NCBI RefSeq assembly: GCF_020536995.1
Contig: NC_068359.1
Span: 121,891,661 to 121,955,660 of the forward strand
Source of the DNA: Dreissena polymorpha
Taxonomy: Eukaryota > Mollusca > Bivalvia > Myida > Dreissenidae
Reading direction: 5' to 3'
Length of the DNA: 64,000 bases
In this document: piece after piece, positions 24,275 through 38,200 of the stretch
Layout of the letters: each line of letters starts with the position of its first letter
Position numbering within the stretch: the stretch's first letter is position 1
Made by a program: the position numbers and the translations under genes
Notes under the pieces: model-generated
The model's input: only the letters and a program-made list of their open reading frames with translations
Databases searched by the model: none
Told to the model about the DNA's origin: nothing

Positions 24275-26667
24275 TGCCTTTTTATTTTTTTTGTAGCTGT
24301 ATGCCACGGATGTCCCTGGGGCTGTTTTACCGCAACCTCAACCAGAAAGATGAAAAGTTACAGAGTTGCGAATATGGTTGAAATGCCGGGGACAAGCTGT
24401 GAAATCGAAGGAGACAAAAGCCGAACTTTGCTTGAGGTACTTATTTTATATCGCCTTTTCAGGCCTTTTCCTGGTGTATCTACGGGTCAGTTAAACGGAC
24501 CCATTCCCTAACCTAAATTGTAATAGAAATTCCCAATTTGAAAAAAATAATTCCCAATAAAAACAGAAAGAAGTGTTTATGATTATTATAACTCAATTAT
24601 ATGTAAATGACATCTAACAAAGTACATTACCATGATTAATATGATGTTTCTGTCAACCAGTCTGTTAAAAATAAGTTTTATCCGTTTAGTCGGCCTGACT
24701 CGATCACACAGCATATAGTACTTGATATAACATGTATAGTGGCACACAGCTTTCTGCTTCAATTAAAATCCCTGACATAATAAGTTACATTTCTCTCTTA
24801 AGTCTGCATTAGAAATTGGTTGCCACTTTAGTTAGATTGTCTTTATACATTTTGTGTCACAAAGAAGGTAGGGGTGGCGTTAATTGGGTGGAAAACAAGT
24901 ATCTGAAACAGACTCTGGAGTAGTTTTTTTTTGTAACACCTTAAATCTTAACATTCTGTTACAAAGTTTAAATCTTTACTTTTATATTTTTTCCAGGGTA
25001 AAGAAATTCAGTGACAACCAGGATAACATTCTAATTGTGGATCCTTATCCAGACCAGCCATTCGCAGCTAAGAAAAAGTCGTCCTGTATGAACTGTAAAG
25101 GACAATCGACAGTGTCAACAGCAGAAGAACATTTTAATTTGGAAGAATGCACATGGACCCAAAGCACCAGACCAATCTTCAAAGACTTTTCGTACATGAA
25201 CATTCTGGAATGGACCAAAAGTTCTGGTAAAGGTTCAAAACTGGGTGTTGAAAAGCCTATTCAACGAGGCTATGTGTTTTTTCATGACGGGTATGTATTC
25301 GACACATGGACATCTGAACGTGACAGTTCAACAATTGTTAGATGTAAGTGTTTCCGCTCCATGAAAAAAAGAACTTCCCCACATGCACATGTCTGCCTTG
25401 ACAAGAAAGGGGCTGTCACATCTGGAAAATGTAGTTGTGTTGCAGGTGTCAGTGGTCAGTGTAACCATGTGTATGCGCTCCTTTACACTATTGACCGTCA
25501 CATGAAACTGAAGCTCACAGAATTTCCTAGAGAGAAAACCTGCACAGAAATGCCATCGAAGTGGACAAAACCTCGCACCGAAGGCATCCGCTCAGAGGCT
25601 GTGATGTCCAACAGGGTTGTAAAACCAAAGTTTGGCATAAGCAGCTCTGGAATTAAGCCTTCCCTTTATGAAGCAAGGGCCAACGATGCGAAGAAAGCCG
25701 TATCAACAGAGGAAGCCAATGAAGTATTGAAGAGAATCAATCCGCTGTTCGGATTTTGTCTGACAACAGGCGGTACAGCTGGTCCAACACACACTAAAAT
25801 GGGCTTCATAGTACCAATGGGATCTCCATTGTCCTACCAGCTTGCTGTGTCTGAAGGAGACTTCTCGGTTACGGAAAATTTGCCTTCAGTCGATGTAAAA
25901 ATTGGACAAGGTTTAGGCTCACCACCGGACTTTCCATGGAATGATAGGCTCTTGGAGGAAGACAATCCAGATGGAATCCAGGACATTGGCCTTGTGCTCA
26001 CACATGCTGAAGCTTGTGACCTGTTCACAAGTACAAAAGGATCAAGCTGGTTGTGACCTTTGGTTTGAGGTGAGAAAAAAAACGTTTAACTGCCAGTAAG
26101 TTTGGGGCTGTAATGAAACGAAAAAAAGATAAGGAAATTTTTGTTAAAAACTACTTGTGTAACTCAAAGGACCTTTCCAATGTGCCGGCTGTGGTGTACG
26201 GAAAGAAAAACGAAAATATGGCAGTGAAAAAGTACCTGGAATACATGAATAATACGGGTAAAAAGACTGAGTTCTTTGCAGCGGGTTGTGTCGTGAACCC
26301 ATCATTTCCATGGTTGGCTGCATCACCAGATGGAGTAGTTCACAATGAAAATGGCTATGGACTGTTAGCAGTTAAGTGTAGCTACTCGAAAAGGAATTTG
26401 ACACCATTAGATGCCTGTTTGGATCCTGGCTTTTTCTGCCAGTTGGAAAATAGCAAAATCAAACTCAAAAGAAACCACGAAGATTATGCGCAAGTGCAGG
26501 GACAGATGGGCATTTGCAGAGCAGAATTTTGTGATTTTGTGGTCTACACAAATAAAGGACTTGGAATTGAGAGGATTTTATTTGATTATGCATTTTGGAA
26601 ATGCATGACAAACAAGTTGAGAGAGTTTTATGTGACTGAGTTTTTACCTGTTGTAAGACTCATGTAG

Positions 26668-27735
26668 TGAAAGAGCTCTTGTCTCCAAATAAGTCATAGT
26701 CTGAATAGTTACCTGTTTTGTAAATGTCTTAAGCTGGTATTGTTTAGCTGTATTTATCAAAGAAAGATGTACATTGTGTTTGTTTAGTGCTGTTGTTTTT
26801 GTCCAGAAAAAATACATTGTCTTAAAATATGATCTTTACTTCTTGCATTGTGACTGTGAGTCACCGCATTTGCTTGTTGGTTATTTTCTGCAGTTCAGTT
26901 ACATTTTACTTATTTGTAATATTTGTTAATTGTTTAATTAGTCAGCAAAGTGATACATGTAACCGGTAATCAGGAATAGAGTATTGAAATGATCTAAATT
27001 AAATATTTAAGTATTCAATTTTTATTTTTATTTATTTTTGTATTATTTTATTGTCAGTATTTGTGAGATTCACCTCAAATCACATTTATTTTTTCAATCT
27101 TATCATATGATCTCTGTTCATTTTGGTGCAATACCTGTATCTGAATGTTTATTTGTTATTTTCATATTTTGTTTTCTGAAATTAATTGATGTTAATTTCT
27201 GATTTCTAGCTGTCACATGTTGTCTTTCATAATTTATTTCTCATTTTATGATACTGTGATACTGCATACTATTTTATGATCTCTGCTACTCAAATGTGCT
27301 TATTTATCATATTTATTAATTTTTTTAACTAGTCAGCAAAGTGATACATGTAACCGGTAATCAGGAATAAAGAGTATTGAAATAATCTAAATTAGATTTG
27401 AAAGTATTCAATTTTGTGTTATTTTAGTGTTTTAGTGTCAGTATTTGTGAGATTCACCTCAAATCACATTTATTCATTCAATATTATCATAGGATCTCTG
27501 CTCATTTTGGTGCAAAACCTGTATCTGAATGTTTGTTATTTTCAGATTTCGTTTCCTTAAATTAGTTTATGATTTCTAGCTATCACATGTTGTCTTTCAT
27601 CATTAATCTCTCATTTTAAGATACTGCATTCTGTTTTGTGATAAACTATGCTACTCAAATGTGCTTATCTTGCATTATATCTGTTGTAATAAAGCTTATA
27701 TCATTGTTTACAAAGTGTTTTTACTCAAAGGATTA
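26668..27735 (+). repeat. 3' flank with an imperfect ~390-bp tandem duplication
   Basis: Two copies begin near 26940 and 27331 with AGTCAGCAAAGTGATACATG and run through matching CACCTCAAATCACATTTATT and GATTTCTAGCT stretches. AATAAAGCT at 27690 could be a polyadenylation signal of the upstream gene. No frame of note. Confidence 0.75.
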
Positions 27736-27739
27736 CGCA

Positions 27740-27830
27740 AATCTGTAGCAGAGTCTTAGTGAAATAGTGGCTATGGTGTCTGCTAAGCAATCTGGAGCAA
27801 CCAGTTTCGATCCCCATCGAGAATCAGTAT
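27740..27830 (+). repeat. tRNA-derived SINE fragment
   Basis: A-box-like ATAGTGGCTATGGTGTC and B-box-like AGTTTCGATCCCC lie about 35 bp apart, followed by a GGTTCTTCCCAGGAAACGAAC-like body. Similar to the minus-strand copy near 1330-1450. Confidence 0.5.
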
Positions 27831-28054
27831 TGGTTCTTCCCAGGAAACGAACTTAAGTACTAATTTGTCTCAATATGCATTGGACTTTCTTAGTTTTACC
27901 TAATATTTCCTAATAAAAACTAAAATTTCTATTAACAATTTACAAAATTATTTATTCAGTAGTCATACAATCAAAACAAATTAACAAACATGATTAAAAA
28001 GATTTATATACAATTTTTATGTAAAAGCCACACACCTTATTTGGCATAGTAATT

Positions 28055-28254
28055 TTAACCCTTTCAGTGCGGGAACCGAATTTTGAAGGCCTTTGCAAAC
28101 AGTTTGGATCCAGATGAGACGCCACAGAACGTGGTGTCTCATCAGGATCCAAACTGTTTGCTATTCTGATAATATTCTTTGAAAATGCTAATTTTAGAAA
28201 TTCAGCAGACAACATTTTAGCAGACGACAAATTTCTCAGCATGCAAAGGGTTAA
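28055..28254. mobile_element. piggyBac-like 200-bp MITE with internal hairpin
   Basis: Flanked by TTAA at both ends (28055-28058, 28251-28254), with CCCTTTCAGTGC / GCATGCAAAGGG termini. The centre is a strong hairpin: GCAAACAGTTTGGATCC and its complement with GTCTCATC arms between. TTAA plus CCCTTT fits piggyBac-type mobilisation. Confidence 0.75.
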
Positions 28255-28267
28255 GTTTAAGTTTTAA

Positions 28268-28778
28268 AGGGGCCTTTTCACAGATTTTGGCATTTTTTTT
28301 AACTTATTCATTAAATGCTTTATATTGATAAATGTAAACATTGGATCGTAAAAGCTCCAGTAAAAAATCAAGAAAAAAATTAAAAAAAGGAAAAGAACAT
28401 TGCCCGGAGCAGGTTTCGAACCAGTGACCCCTGGAGTCCTGCCAGAGTCCTGAAGTAAAAACGCTTTAGCCTACTGAGCTATTCCGCCGAGTACACATTC
28501 TTGAAGTATTTTATACCTCATATAAGCAATCTTCGTAGTTTCACAAAATTTAACGACAAAAACAGAACTCTCCAAATTGTTCAATCGTTTCGCGTTGCAA
28601 CGCTTTATAATTTTTAGGTTTTAAAATCGTCAAAAGATGCATATAATGGCTATATTAGAGCATGGTTAATGTTCAGTATTACTGTTTCCTCACAAATATC
28701 ATAACTAAAACGAAAACTTACGAATCTGAAACAATTTTTTTCAATTTTGTCAATTTACCAAAGCGTGAAAAGATCCCT
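28268..28778 (-). mobile_element. TTAA-flanked element with internal tRNA-like promoter (copy B)
   Basis: Same family as 18011-18510: AGGGGCCTTTTC end, TTAA on both sides (28264-28267 and 28779-28782). The tRNA-like part is on the minus strand: B-box complement of GGTTTCGAACC at 28411-28421 and a TAGCTCAGTAGGC-type A-box near 28470-28490. Confidence 0.8.
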
Positions 28779-28888
28779 TTAAGGAGAGAATTCAATATTT
28801 AAATAAATGCAAATCTTATGCACAACTAGACAATGAAATCACTGAGCGCAAAGGCTGACAACACTTCCAAAGTCCTCACCACGATCGC

Positions 28889-28950
28889 CTTTCATGTGGT
28901 CTAACGGTTATCACTGTCGTCACATCATAAATCCGTTCATATCTGGAAGG
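28889..28950 (+). pseudogene. Possible tRNA-Glu-like fragment
   Basis: CATGTGGTCTAACGGTTA matches the D-arm side of eukaryotic tRNA-Glu, but the anticodon arm is unclear and the T-loop (CCGTTCATATCTGG) is poor. More likely a SINE head or decayed tRNA than a working tRNA. Confidence 0.3.
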
Positions 28951-29235
28951 ATTTAAAGTAAGTGATTTGTTCTAATTGCATGAAAATCAGTGCAATTTCT
29001 ACATAAGTGAACGTTAAATACATGTTTTTAGATAAACATTAAAGGGAAAAAAACTTTATAATTAAAATCATAAACATCGTCTAACTTGGACTTGACTGCA
29101 CGGAATCATTCATTTTTTATGCGGACGTTATGCCTGGCTACGCTATGCAAGAAATTTAAGCAGACGACATAAATTTTACCGTCTGTGTATGCGATATGCA
29201 AACATTGCAAACGTACTAGTAAACAGCTTGCGGTG

Positions 29236-32200
29236 ATGGCGAATATAATCAGAAATCCGGTGAGTGTCAATGTTCTTTTATTATCTAGCTTTACTGTGCA
29301 TGTACATATAAAATATTGAGCAGAAAGTGTTCTTATATCAATATATTGTTATTAATATCGATTTTTGCGAACATTCTAGCCTAGATGTTACAGTTTGTAA
29401 ATAACGATGATCCGTGCATACCGTGTCAGGCGTGTGTTAACTCAATAACTGTTTTCTACTTCATTCAGTATCGAAATATGCCTGAGTCTTGTTATCATTT
29501 GCCATGCAGATTTTACTGCATGTCTTGTTGTAAAAAAACCGATTTTAACCACAAATGTCACGTTAAAATCCGGAAACACTCCTCAAATTATGTTTTGAAG
29601 TGCGCTTATTGCGTGCTGCTTTTCTGTAAATGTATGTATTTTCTGAAAATGAGCAATTCATTCTAGACTATATTCTTATCCAACATCCTGTAAAACGTTT
29701 TGTTATGTAATCTAGTAGGCATGATTAAGCGAGCAAAATGCAGATATGAGTTAAATCTAAAGAACATTACAATAATGATAGCCGATACGTTTGAACATTT
29801 TATATTGTGTACTTTTACAAAATAAACATAGCTACACTAAACATTCATCAGCTCAACCATTTGAGCCTCGCTCTGGGAAAACTGGGCTTAATGCATATGC
29901 ATATAGTTTCGTCCCAGATACGCTTTTGCAGTCCACACAGGCTTATCAGTGACGACTTTGCCGCTTTTGTGGTATTTTTCGGTTAAAGGAAGTCACTTAA
30001 TTGCTAATATCCAGTTAACGCGGAAAGTTTCGTCGTTTTTGCCTGTGCGGACTGGACTGTACGGGCTTATCTGGAACGACACTTTACGAACATGCCTCAA
30101 AACCCGTTTTTACAGAGCGAGGTTCATTTATTGAATGTGTCAAACTATACATCTCATTTCTGTCGGGGTCGGCATAATGCTCTGGTTACGGTTTATGTGC
30201 GTCATTTCCATGTAACTGGGTCATTTTGTTGGTTCACTGATCAAAACTTATAACTCTTACTTGTTTTTCTTAGTCATGAGCGATAGTTTGCTCGTTTTTA
30301 TATACTGCATACATTTTTTGTTTTAATAAATGACTTCTTTACTACGTGTTTTTGTATGCTCGGGTTCTGGACTTTTTCTGTGTTGTTAATAAGAAAATTT
30401 ACAACGGTAGTTTTGTCCATCGTCTATATGGAGATCATGGTGGAGTATCATGGTTAAATTGAATAAATGTTTTATAAATATCGGTTTATTTTTGCACTTT
30501 ATCGCATATACAATTTATTTAAAAATAACTTTAATAATTAATTTTCAATTTTGTGTTGTTTATCGGACAATAGACAACGATTAAAGTTAGTGTGTAGGAA
30601 AAAGACCACGAGTTTAATAACCACGCATCATAACGAAAACGATGTATATATTTATCGACAAATAACGAGTATGCGAAAAAAAATATATCAAAATTTTATT
30701 TAATAAATATTTTTGCAATTCAATTGCGAACTATCTTTCACTATGCTATGATCAGTTGCAGTACTTCAGTTAACAATGATTTTACATCGGAAAATGAGTG
30801 TTTTGTTAAAGGAAGCTCCAAGTATCATGTTAAAATTAAACTGTAAATAGCTTCACGATATCGTTTTACAAATTGGCTTTATCAAAGTTCATGTGACATT
30901 TATTGTGTATTTTACATTGTGTAATGTATATTCGAGCAACAGGGCAGGAAGATTTAGTTTAATTTGACTGAAAAGTCCTATGTCTGCCGTATAATTACAA
31001 AAAAAAAATTCTTCCCGTTTATAACAAAAGTGACATTTTGCCTCTTAGTGTAACAATATGATCGTGTGATGTGGTTATTATAGAAGAATGCGTCTAGCAA
31101 ACTAGGAATAAAGAAAAGGATTGAAAGGAAGAAAATAAGGAATGGCAACTTAAGAAAAACATGTTGTTATAATAAGGCTGTGCAACTTCCTTCCAGCTAG
31201 GTTTGACTCTTTATATAGGTAGTCTTACACGAGGTGACTTGCTGTAAATAAGTATACGCGTATATTACAGCCAGCGTAAGTGATTCATTGCAATAAACTA
31301 AAGCTATCCAAAGAAATTTATACAGCTGTTTACTTTTTCATTTTAATACTTTGAATGCAAATATATCATAAAACATCGTAATGAAAACGTGTTGTATAAT
31401 AAATCCCACTCACAATTCCTTCAAGTGTATAGCTGGGTCACGATCAAATGGCCAACAGTTCGCAAATACAACTTTCGTTTCCTTTCAAGTGCCCTTACTT
31501 GATAATAATCATAATAATAATGGTTATTTGCAGTCAACCCCGTACGTGGGCCCCATTAACATGGGGATGGCAGATGGCGCCACTATTCACGTGAGGGGTA
31601 CCACGGAGAAGCACCATGCGGGGTAAATGTAGAACAAAAATCAATAGTAACTGCATGTCACCGTTTTAGCTTTGTAATACACAGCTTATTTCAAGTTTGT
31701 ACAGAAATGTTTCCTTGTTAAAAGATTTAGTTGTTCATCGATTAAATCATAAATGCAATCTTTTAAAACCGTTTTTCATGAAAAAATGCAGTGTCATTTA
31801 CTATTGTATACTAGTGTTACATCAATATTATGACTGCTTAATAACGTACATTTAATTTATTTGAAACGATATTAATGGCATTTTAAGCATAATGTTTATC
31901 GTTTAAAGTTTTTTTTATAAATAATAGGTATACTTAGATTGTTTCGAAAGATCGTAGGTTAGTTCCGCGATTTGGGTAAAAAACCGGCGACTCCCGATAA
32001 TACCGAGTCAATGAGTGCCGTTGTATGTATTCTTGACCGATACATGTCTCATCTGACATGTTTCCAATCAGCCCGTATTCTGGCCGCATACTGACTTGTA
32101 TCCCTTGTTCCTGATCAGAATGTGTTTTAGCTGCATCCGTGTGATTTATTGTTTCTTAATACTGACCCCAGATGGTTTCTCGATTCCGCAGGTTCCTTAT

Positions 32201-35200
32201 CAGCCTGCAGTGTGGCGGCAGTACAGACCCCAGGAGCGACTGTGCACTGGCCTTCAACCCGCGCTTCAGCGAGAATCAGGTTAGGGGTTTGCATGTATGC
32301 TACATATTTGTGGAATGCAGTTCAACTTTGCTGATGTTTCCGTCTTTATACCGAAACATTAAAACACACAAGCAAGTTAAATCAATGGTTTTCTTAGGGC
32401 CCGCCATTGAGCATACGACAATAATCAAGAGTGGAGATGTTCATATGGATCATTGTCTAATGAGTCAAACCTTACCTGAGCTTAATTGACAGTTATGTTT
32501 CTTCAATAAGCAAAAACTTAACTTACAAATTATTTACATACCGGTAATGACCCTGGCATACTCGCCCTTTTTGTCACTTCCATAGCGTTTCTTTGTGCTA
32601 TTTAAAGTAGTTAATATTGCTTTTGTTAATTGTACCTGGTCACGCATTAATAATTTTTTAACGAGATTTGTGTCATATTAACTAATGGAGATAGCAAGGC
32701 AAACGGGCTCTTTCAGGTGGTCCGGAACAGTCTCCAAAGCGGCTCTTGGGGACCGGAAGAGCGTCACGGAGGTTTCCCTTTCCGGCACGGCGCTTCTGTT
32801 GACGTTTCCATTGTGATACATGCTGGGCACTACACGGTGAGTGATGGATGGTGAGGTTGGTCGTCTTTTATGGCTGTTGAGTAAGTTTATGTGTCTGCTT
32901 TCAAGCTTTAATAAATTTAATTGTCTGAACTAAGGGAAGTAACCGTTGCAAGAAGTTATCTGAAAAGGGAAGTGACTGTTGCGATGAGTTCAAAGGTTAG
33001 GGAAGTATCTGTAACAGTTGCAAGCAGTTCACCGATAAGGGAACAAACTGTTGCAAGGAATTAACCGATGATGAAAGTAACTATTGTAAGGAGTTCATCG
33101 ATTAGGGGAGTACATTTTAGGAAGAGTTCATCGATTAGACAATTAAAGCTTGTTAATCCCTTTTCCATCCGCAGGTGAAAGTGGACGGTCGCCCCTTCTG
33201 CGACTACAACCACCGCATCCCGCTAAACCGAGTGAGCCATATCTCCGTGGAACAGGGGATCCGTATCCGGGAGATTGTTTTCGAGGCGCCTATGGGATAT
33301 CCACATCCGGTAAGATATGTCGTTACATAGAACACAGAAGTTATTGTTTGATTTTGAAGATATCGCAATAAACCTCGTGAACGACATGCGGCTTGTTCTG
33401 CATAGCCGTAGAAGAACATCAAAGATGTTTTTTTTCTGCAACAAATTTGAAGTTGAATGTTCTTTTGCCGCGTAATTCAGCGTTAAGTCCTTATTTGTTC
33501 TCAAAAATATGGTTATTAGAAAAACTTGGGAGAATATGCGTAAGCTATTTAAATTACAGTATATAGAGACAAAAACATGCGGCATAGATCTACATGTAGC
33601 TGGCCCTGACGTATATAATCGGTCCGTTACCGATAAAGCGGCTAGAGCTTATTATACACGTCCGACTTAGGTCTGTCGTATCATATCGTTTATAATACAT
33701 AGCATCTCATTTGTTCTTTCACTAAAACGTATCACAATACCAGCTTCCCTTACCTTTATTTTCGGTCAACTGATTGCGCAACCTATGACGTATCTCGTGT
33801 GACGTAGTTTCTGTGACGAAATACACCAGTTTTTAAAAGTTAGACTATTCATTTTCGGGCAGTTGACATGGTTGACGCTGCAAGACTCGTGTTTCAGGCG
33901 ACTGGATATCCCGGCGTGGGACCTGTTGGGCCGATCCTTAATCCGGTAAGTGTAGCCGGTCTTCAACCTCCGCGAAATAATATTACTCTTTCAGAGCATA
34001 TCTCTATCATTTCTCTGCCACCATAATTCATGGGGCACATTTGATGATAAGCGCTAAATTTTCTCGACGTGGTGTCCGTTTTAAGCTTAATGGTGGTTAT
34101 ACGCGCCCCGCACCTCAGCAACCCGAGTCCTATCCCAATGCTAGAAAGCAAGCGATTTTGATTGGCAGTCACCATACCGGACATATGTGGTTTCCTGCGG
34201 GTACTCCGCCCCCTCCCCACATACCCACCAGGTAAAAACGAAATAGCTTGCTGCCATAAATTAAATTTCTTATTTCTAGTCAATTATGCAGGTGTGCTGG
34301 GGCATACCAAGTGTCTACACAATAAGAAAAGAACCTCATTAACTTCGAAATATACACACTCTTCGAAGTGGTTACTCAGTACCGTCTCTGGCACGTTTTC
34401 GGTATAGAATGCAATGAAAAGTAATTTGGAACTTCTATTGTATTTGGCGTTTATATATTGCAAATCAGTTTGTTATTGTTGAATTAATGGAAGGGTTTAT
34501 TTATGCTTTAGTCACATTGTAAAAACATTGAAAAATAAGATGAATTTTAACAAGACTGAAAATCATATCCAGTAGCACAAATAATTAAATAAACCTTCAT
34601 CATTAAAAAAAAAGCTGTAGTTTCAAGTGAAATGAGTGGCGCGCACAATTACCAAGTCCCGAGTCGACGGTTAAGTAGACAAATCAAATTCAAAGGTACA
34701 ATATGAGAAATAAGATAAAGATAGAAATTGTTAAAGCGAAGATGGAAGAAACATACAGACGTGCATATCTTTACACGTTTTTCCGAACATGTTATATAAC
34801 GTTTTTTATATAATAATTATATATCTTCCTAATCGACATGGTGCACGATTCGCTTGACTCGTGCGACACATATTTTCGTGGGAGGTTAGTGGGAAGACCG
34901 ATTAATGAATTAAAGATCCCGAACAATAACTATTCCAACAAGTGTTATGCTTTATTTATATAGACCGAATTACTGTTGTTACGAAAGATAGCGAGTACTA
35001 TGTCAGTGTGATTGTATACGACGTGAATTTATCCGACGAGTAGAAGAAAGGTATACATGGCGAGGCATGCCGAGCCGTGTAAGCCTTTCTGTGTGAGTCG
35101 GATAAATTCAAGTTCACAACCACACTACCATAGTATTCGATTTAACCTGCAATATTTTTTTATTTTGTTCCCGATGCAATAAAAACAGTATTTCATTGCT

Positions 35201-38200
35201 AAAACAATAGAAAACACTGATTCAATTAACTAAATCTAACCTTGCGTATTTATATTAAAATAGTTTGTGATCGTTTCTGTTAACGCCACTCGAAATAGTC
35301 CCCAAAAAATCCTCGCACAATCCGAGTAACAAGACAAAATATCGCTATATGCCTCGCTTCAAATTTAATCAGCTTTCCAATTGTAACACAGTCAAGCAGT
35401 GCACAGACGATTTTGTTAAAACTAACATTCTAGTTTTACCACTGCAAAATACAAACATGCTGACATTTTTTATTTAATCGTCAAGCATCGTCCCCGCCAA
35501 TATTATTTATTTCGGTCTACAAAACAACTCATCTTTTTTTCACATGTTTACCAACTGGCATACAAATCATGCCAAACATCCACTGGTTCTTGTTTTACTT
35601 ACCAAAATTACCATTCTTGCTTTCGTCCAGCTTTGTTTGCTTCAATAAAGAGAACATTACATGACAATATTGCTAATATTTACATATTACAATGCACATT
35701 TCTTAATCTTAATATTCATTAATCTTTTTTCATTTAAACGCACTTGCTGTAAGCAGGCAATTCTTTGTGGACAGACATTCTTTGATCGACTGACAAAGAA
35801 CGACTTATTCATCAAAGAAATAACCCTTTTAAGTCAATATCGATTAACTTCGAAAAGAACAATTTAAGGGAAATAATGTCTAGCTGTGTATTACAATAAG
35901 CTCTTTTCTAACATATGAGGAATTGTGAAAGCTTCTAAGCGTAGCGTTAATAGTGTCTGGTTACCATGCGGGAGACATAAGTTCGTTTCCCCGTTGAGTT
36001 TAGAATTTTTCATTTATGCTTAACGAATTTAAAGAAACGCTAGATTTGGATTGATAAATTATTTATATACGGTATATTGATTTGATAAATAGTGATTTAT
36101 TTTCTTTAAATTTAGTTTATTGTTATGATTATTGTTATTGATAACAATTTAATAAAATAACAAGAACATATACATGTTCCTTTTTTATTTGATCAATAAA
36201 ATGCTCATTAAATATCTTGATACATTTTAACTACTTAAATCGTCTACAAGTCTTCACTGCGTTTAAACTCTAAAAAGAGGTCAAAGGTCAAAAAAGTAGT
36301 CCCTATGTACATGTACTAGCCATTTGATAAGGTTAGGTGTCGGATATATTTTTTATATATAATCATTAAGCTGTAGGATAAAATGAATCTCCTATGTAAT
36401 CCACACTCGCATCGTATCGTGGAGACACATGTTACAAACACATTAAGGTATAAATAGCTTTAAAAAAAGAATCAATTGTCCGGTATACACTCAAGTGTGT
36501 TCGGCATTACCATCAAATGTCAACATATACCAAGATATGCCAGTATTGCTCTCAAACATCATTTGCAGTTCGATTTCTTTAGCATAACATTAAAAGTCGA
36601 GAGATATGTTCGCAAGCGAATAGTCAAAACATTTGCCTAAGCTGGCGTTAATGCCCACACGCTTTATATAATGAATATGTCAATATCGGCTATTTATATA
36701 CGTGTCTTCGGTATTGTTTTCAAACTTTAAGACCATCATCTTATCATAAAAACATATGCCAGGGTTCGCCAAAACCGTCGGTCCGCCGGTCCTGACCGGC
36801 AAATTTTTCTCAGGACCGACAAGTGATTTAAGATAATCGGTCCGACTGACCGACACAATCGGATGAAAAATGGTTTCAAAAAGATCACTCAAATTGTATA
36901 ATGTGCTATTGGATTAATAGAAGGTAAATGCTTTTTGTTAAACTTCTGTCAAAATCCTTTTATTCTTACCTTCATTTTGATGTTTTAAGTTGGATTAGAA
37001 TTAACTATCACATCCGAGTTCAAAATCAATGGTCTTTGTTAAAAAAAGCAACTGAGTGCGTCCGCCATTTTGTTTGTTCCATTTAATTTCTCCACAACAA
37101 AAACCGCATGAAAACTTGTTTCAACAGGCATTTGTGAGCATTTCTGTTAAATAGTTTCCTTATTATATTGTTCTGGGAAGGATATATTTTAATTTACATA
37201 CTAACAGTTTCTGAAATCAAAATTAGATTTTTCACCCGATGTACTATATTTCGGATATTTTAAAATTCGGACATAGAGATATTTATGTGTTGATTTGTTG
37301 TTGATAGTTTGTAGCAATATGTTTTGTGTTATTTCAGACAACAAGAATGAATGGTGGTAATTATCATGGGCCTTTCTATCAAGAAATAGGTGTGAAATAC
37401 ATTCATTTAATTGAACCTGGAAATCAACCACCTCAGCTAAGAGAAAATATTTTAACAATCGGTGTTGTTTTAGACCTTGTGAATGGGCTAATAAACAGAA
37501 ATTGAAATCATCCAAAGTAGTGTGAATGGGTGTGTGCATTTAAGTCAAACTTGATTGGATGTCACCCTAACTTTTCAAGAACACGGATTTGTAGAGCTGT
37601 GGATGCTAAAAAACAGTTTGACAAAAAGAAGTCTAAAAGTATGCCTTTGGTTTATAATTATATGTGGTTTATTATCAATATAATAATTATTTAATTATAT
37701 CGACATTGGACATGTTTTTATTGCATTTTAATGTGATCAAAACCAATTAACATCTAAAAGGTACTTCTTTTGTTGTGATTTGTTGTTATAGTTTAACCGG
37801 ACAGTGGGACTGACAGAAACTGTTTCGGACTGACAAAAATTTCAAGACTGTCAGTCCGAATGACTGACAGATTTTTCAAGTTTTGGCGAACCCTGATATG
37901 CAGCAGATATATTAACATTTACCCTATGATTGTCTTTTCAGCCGACGCCGTTTGTTCACAACATGGGGTCAATCTACCCGGGAAAAATGATCTTCATCAG
38001 TGGTATCCCCAATGCCAAACCAAGCAGGTTAGTCATAAGTGTCCATTGCAATCAGCGATATAAGGTTAAATACTTGAATTGTATACATTTCTAAATATGG
38101 TGTTGTTTTACAATCATCACAACACTAACAAATTGTATGTATATTTAGGTATGTCACTACCGTGTTGTTGTTTTTTTCCGATGAAATAATCCAATAATGT

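Larger units (their letters stand above)
22929..26667 (+). pseudogene. SAP + SWIM zinc finger + YqaJ-type nuclease gene, degenerate
   Basis: Exons 22929-22994 (ATG start, MAEPDPVTEKES), 24297-24436 and 24997 to about 26667 join in phase. Domains in order: a SAP-like helix pair (KVTELRIWLKCRG through ELCLRV, across the second junction), a SWIM finger (CSCVAGVSGQCNH, CxCx7CxH) and a YqaJ/lambda-exonuclease-like domain (VYGKKNENMAV, LAASPDGVV, YAQVQGQMGI). SAP and SWIM usually bind nucleic acid or protein; YqaJ cuts DNA. Signs of decay: TGA at 24351-24353 just before the SAP motif; the frame changes twice between about 26040 and 26090 (an A8 run is one site) so SWIM and YqaJ parts are out of frame; and the ExK catalytic motif reads AVK. 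The long frame opening at 24884 is intron read-through. Such genes are multi-copy in molluscs; whether host gene or transposon passenger is unclear. Confidence 0.75.

Noticed and set aside
24263-24511. 82-codon frame with CHGCPWGC-like cysteines
   Set aside because: It overlaps the SAP exon in another frame; the phase-consistent frame gives the SAP motif.
29385-29666. 93-codon Cys-rich open frame
   Set aside because: It sits in the first galectin intron, has no splice or start context and no recognisable Cys spacing.
34041-34283. Overlapping frames on both strands with a Pro-rich end
   Set aside because: In a galectin intron, without conserved motif; composition comes from a C-rich repeat.
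37201-37539. 112-codon minus-strand frame inside the 1136-bp element
   Set aside because: No transposase or zinc-finger motif could be seen.
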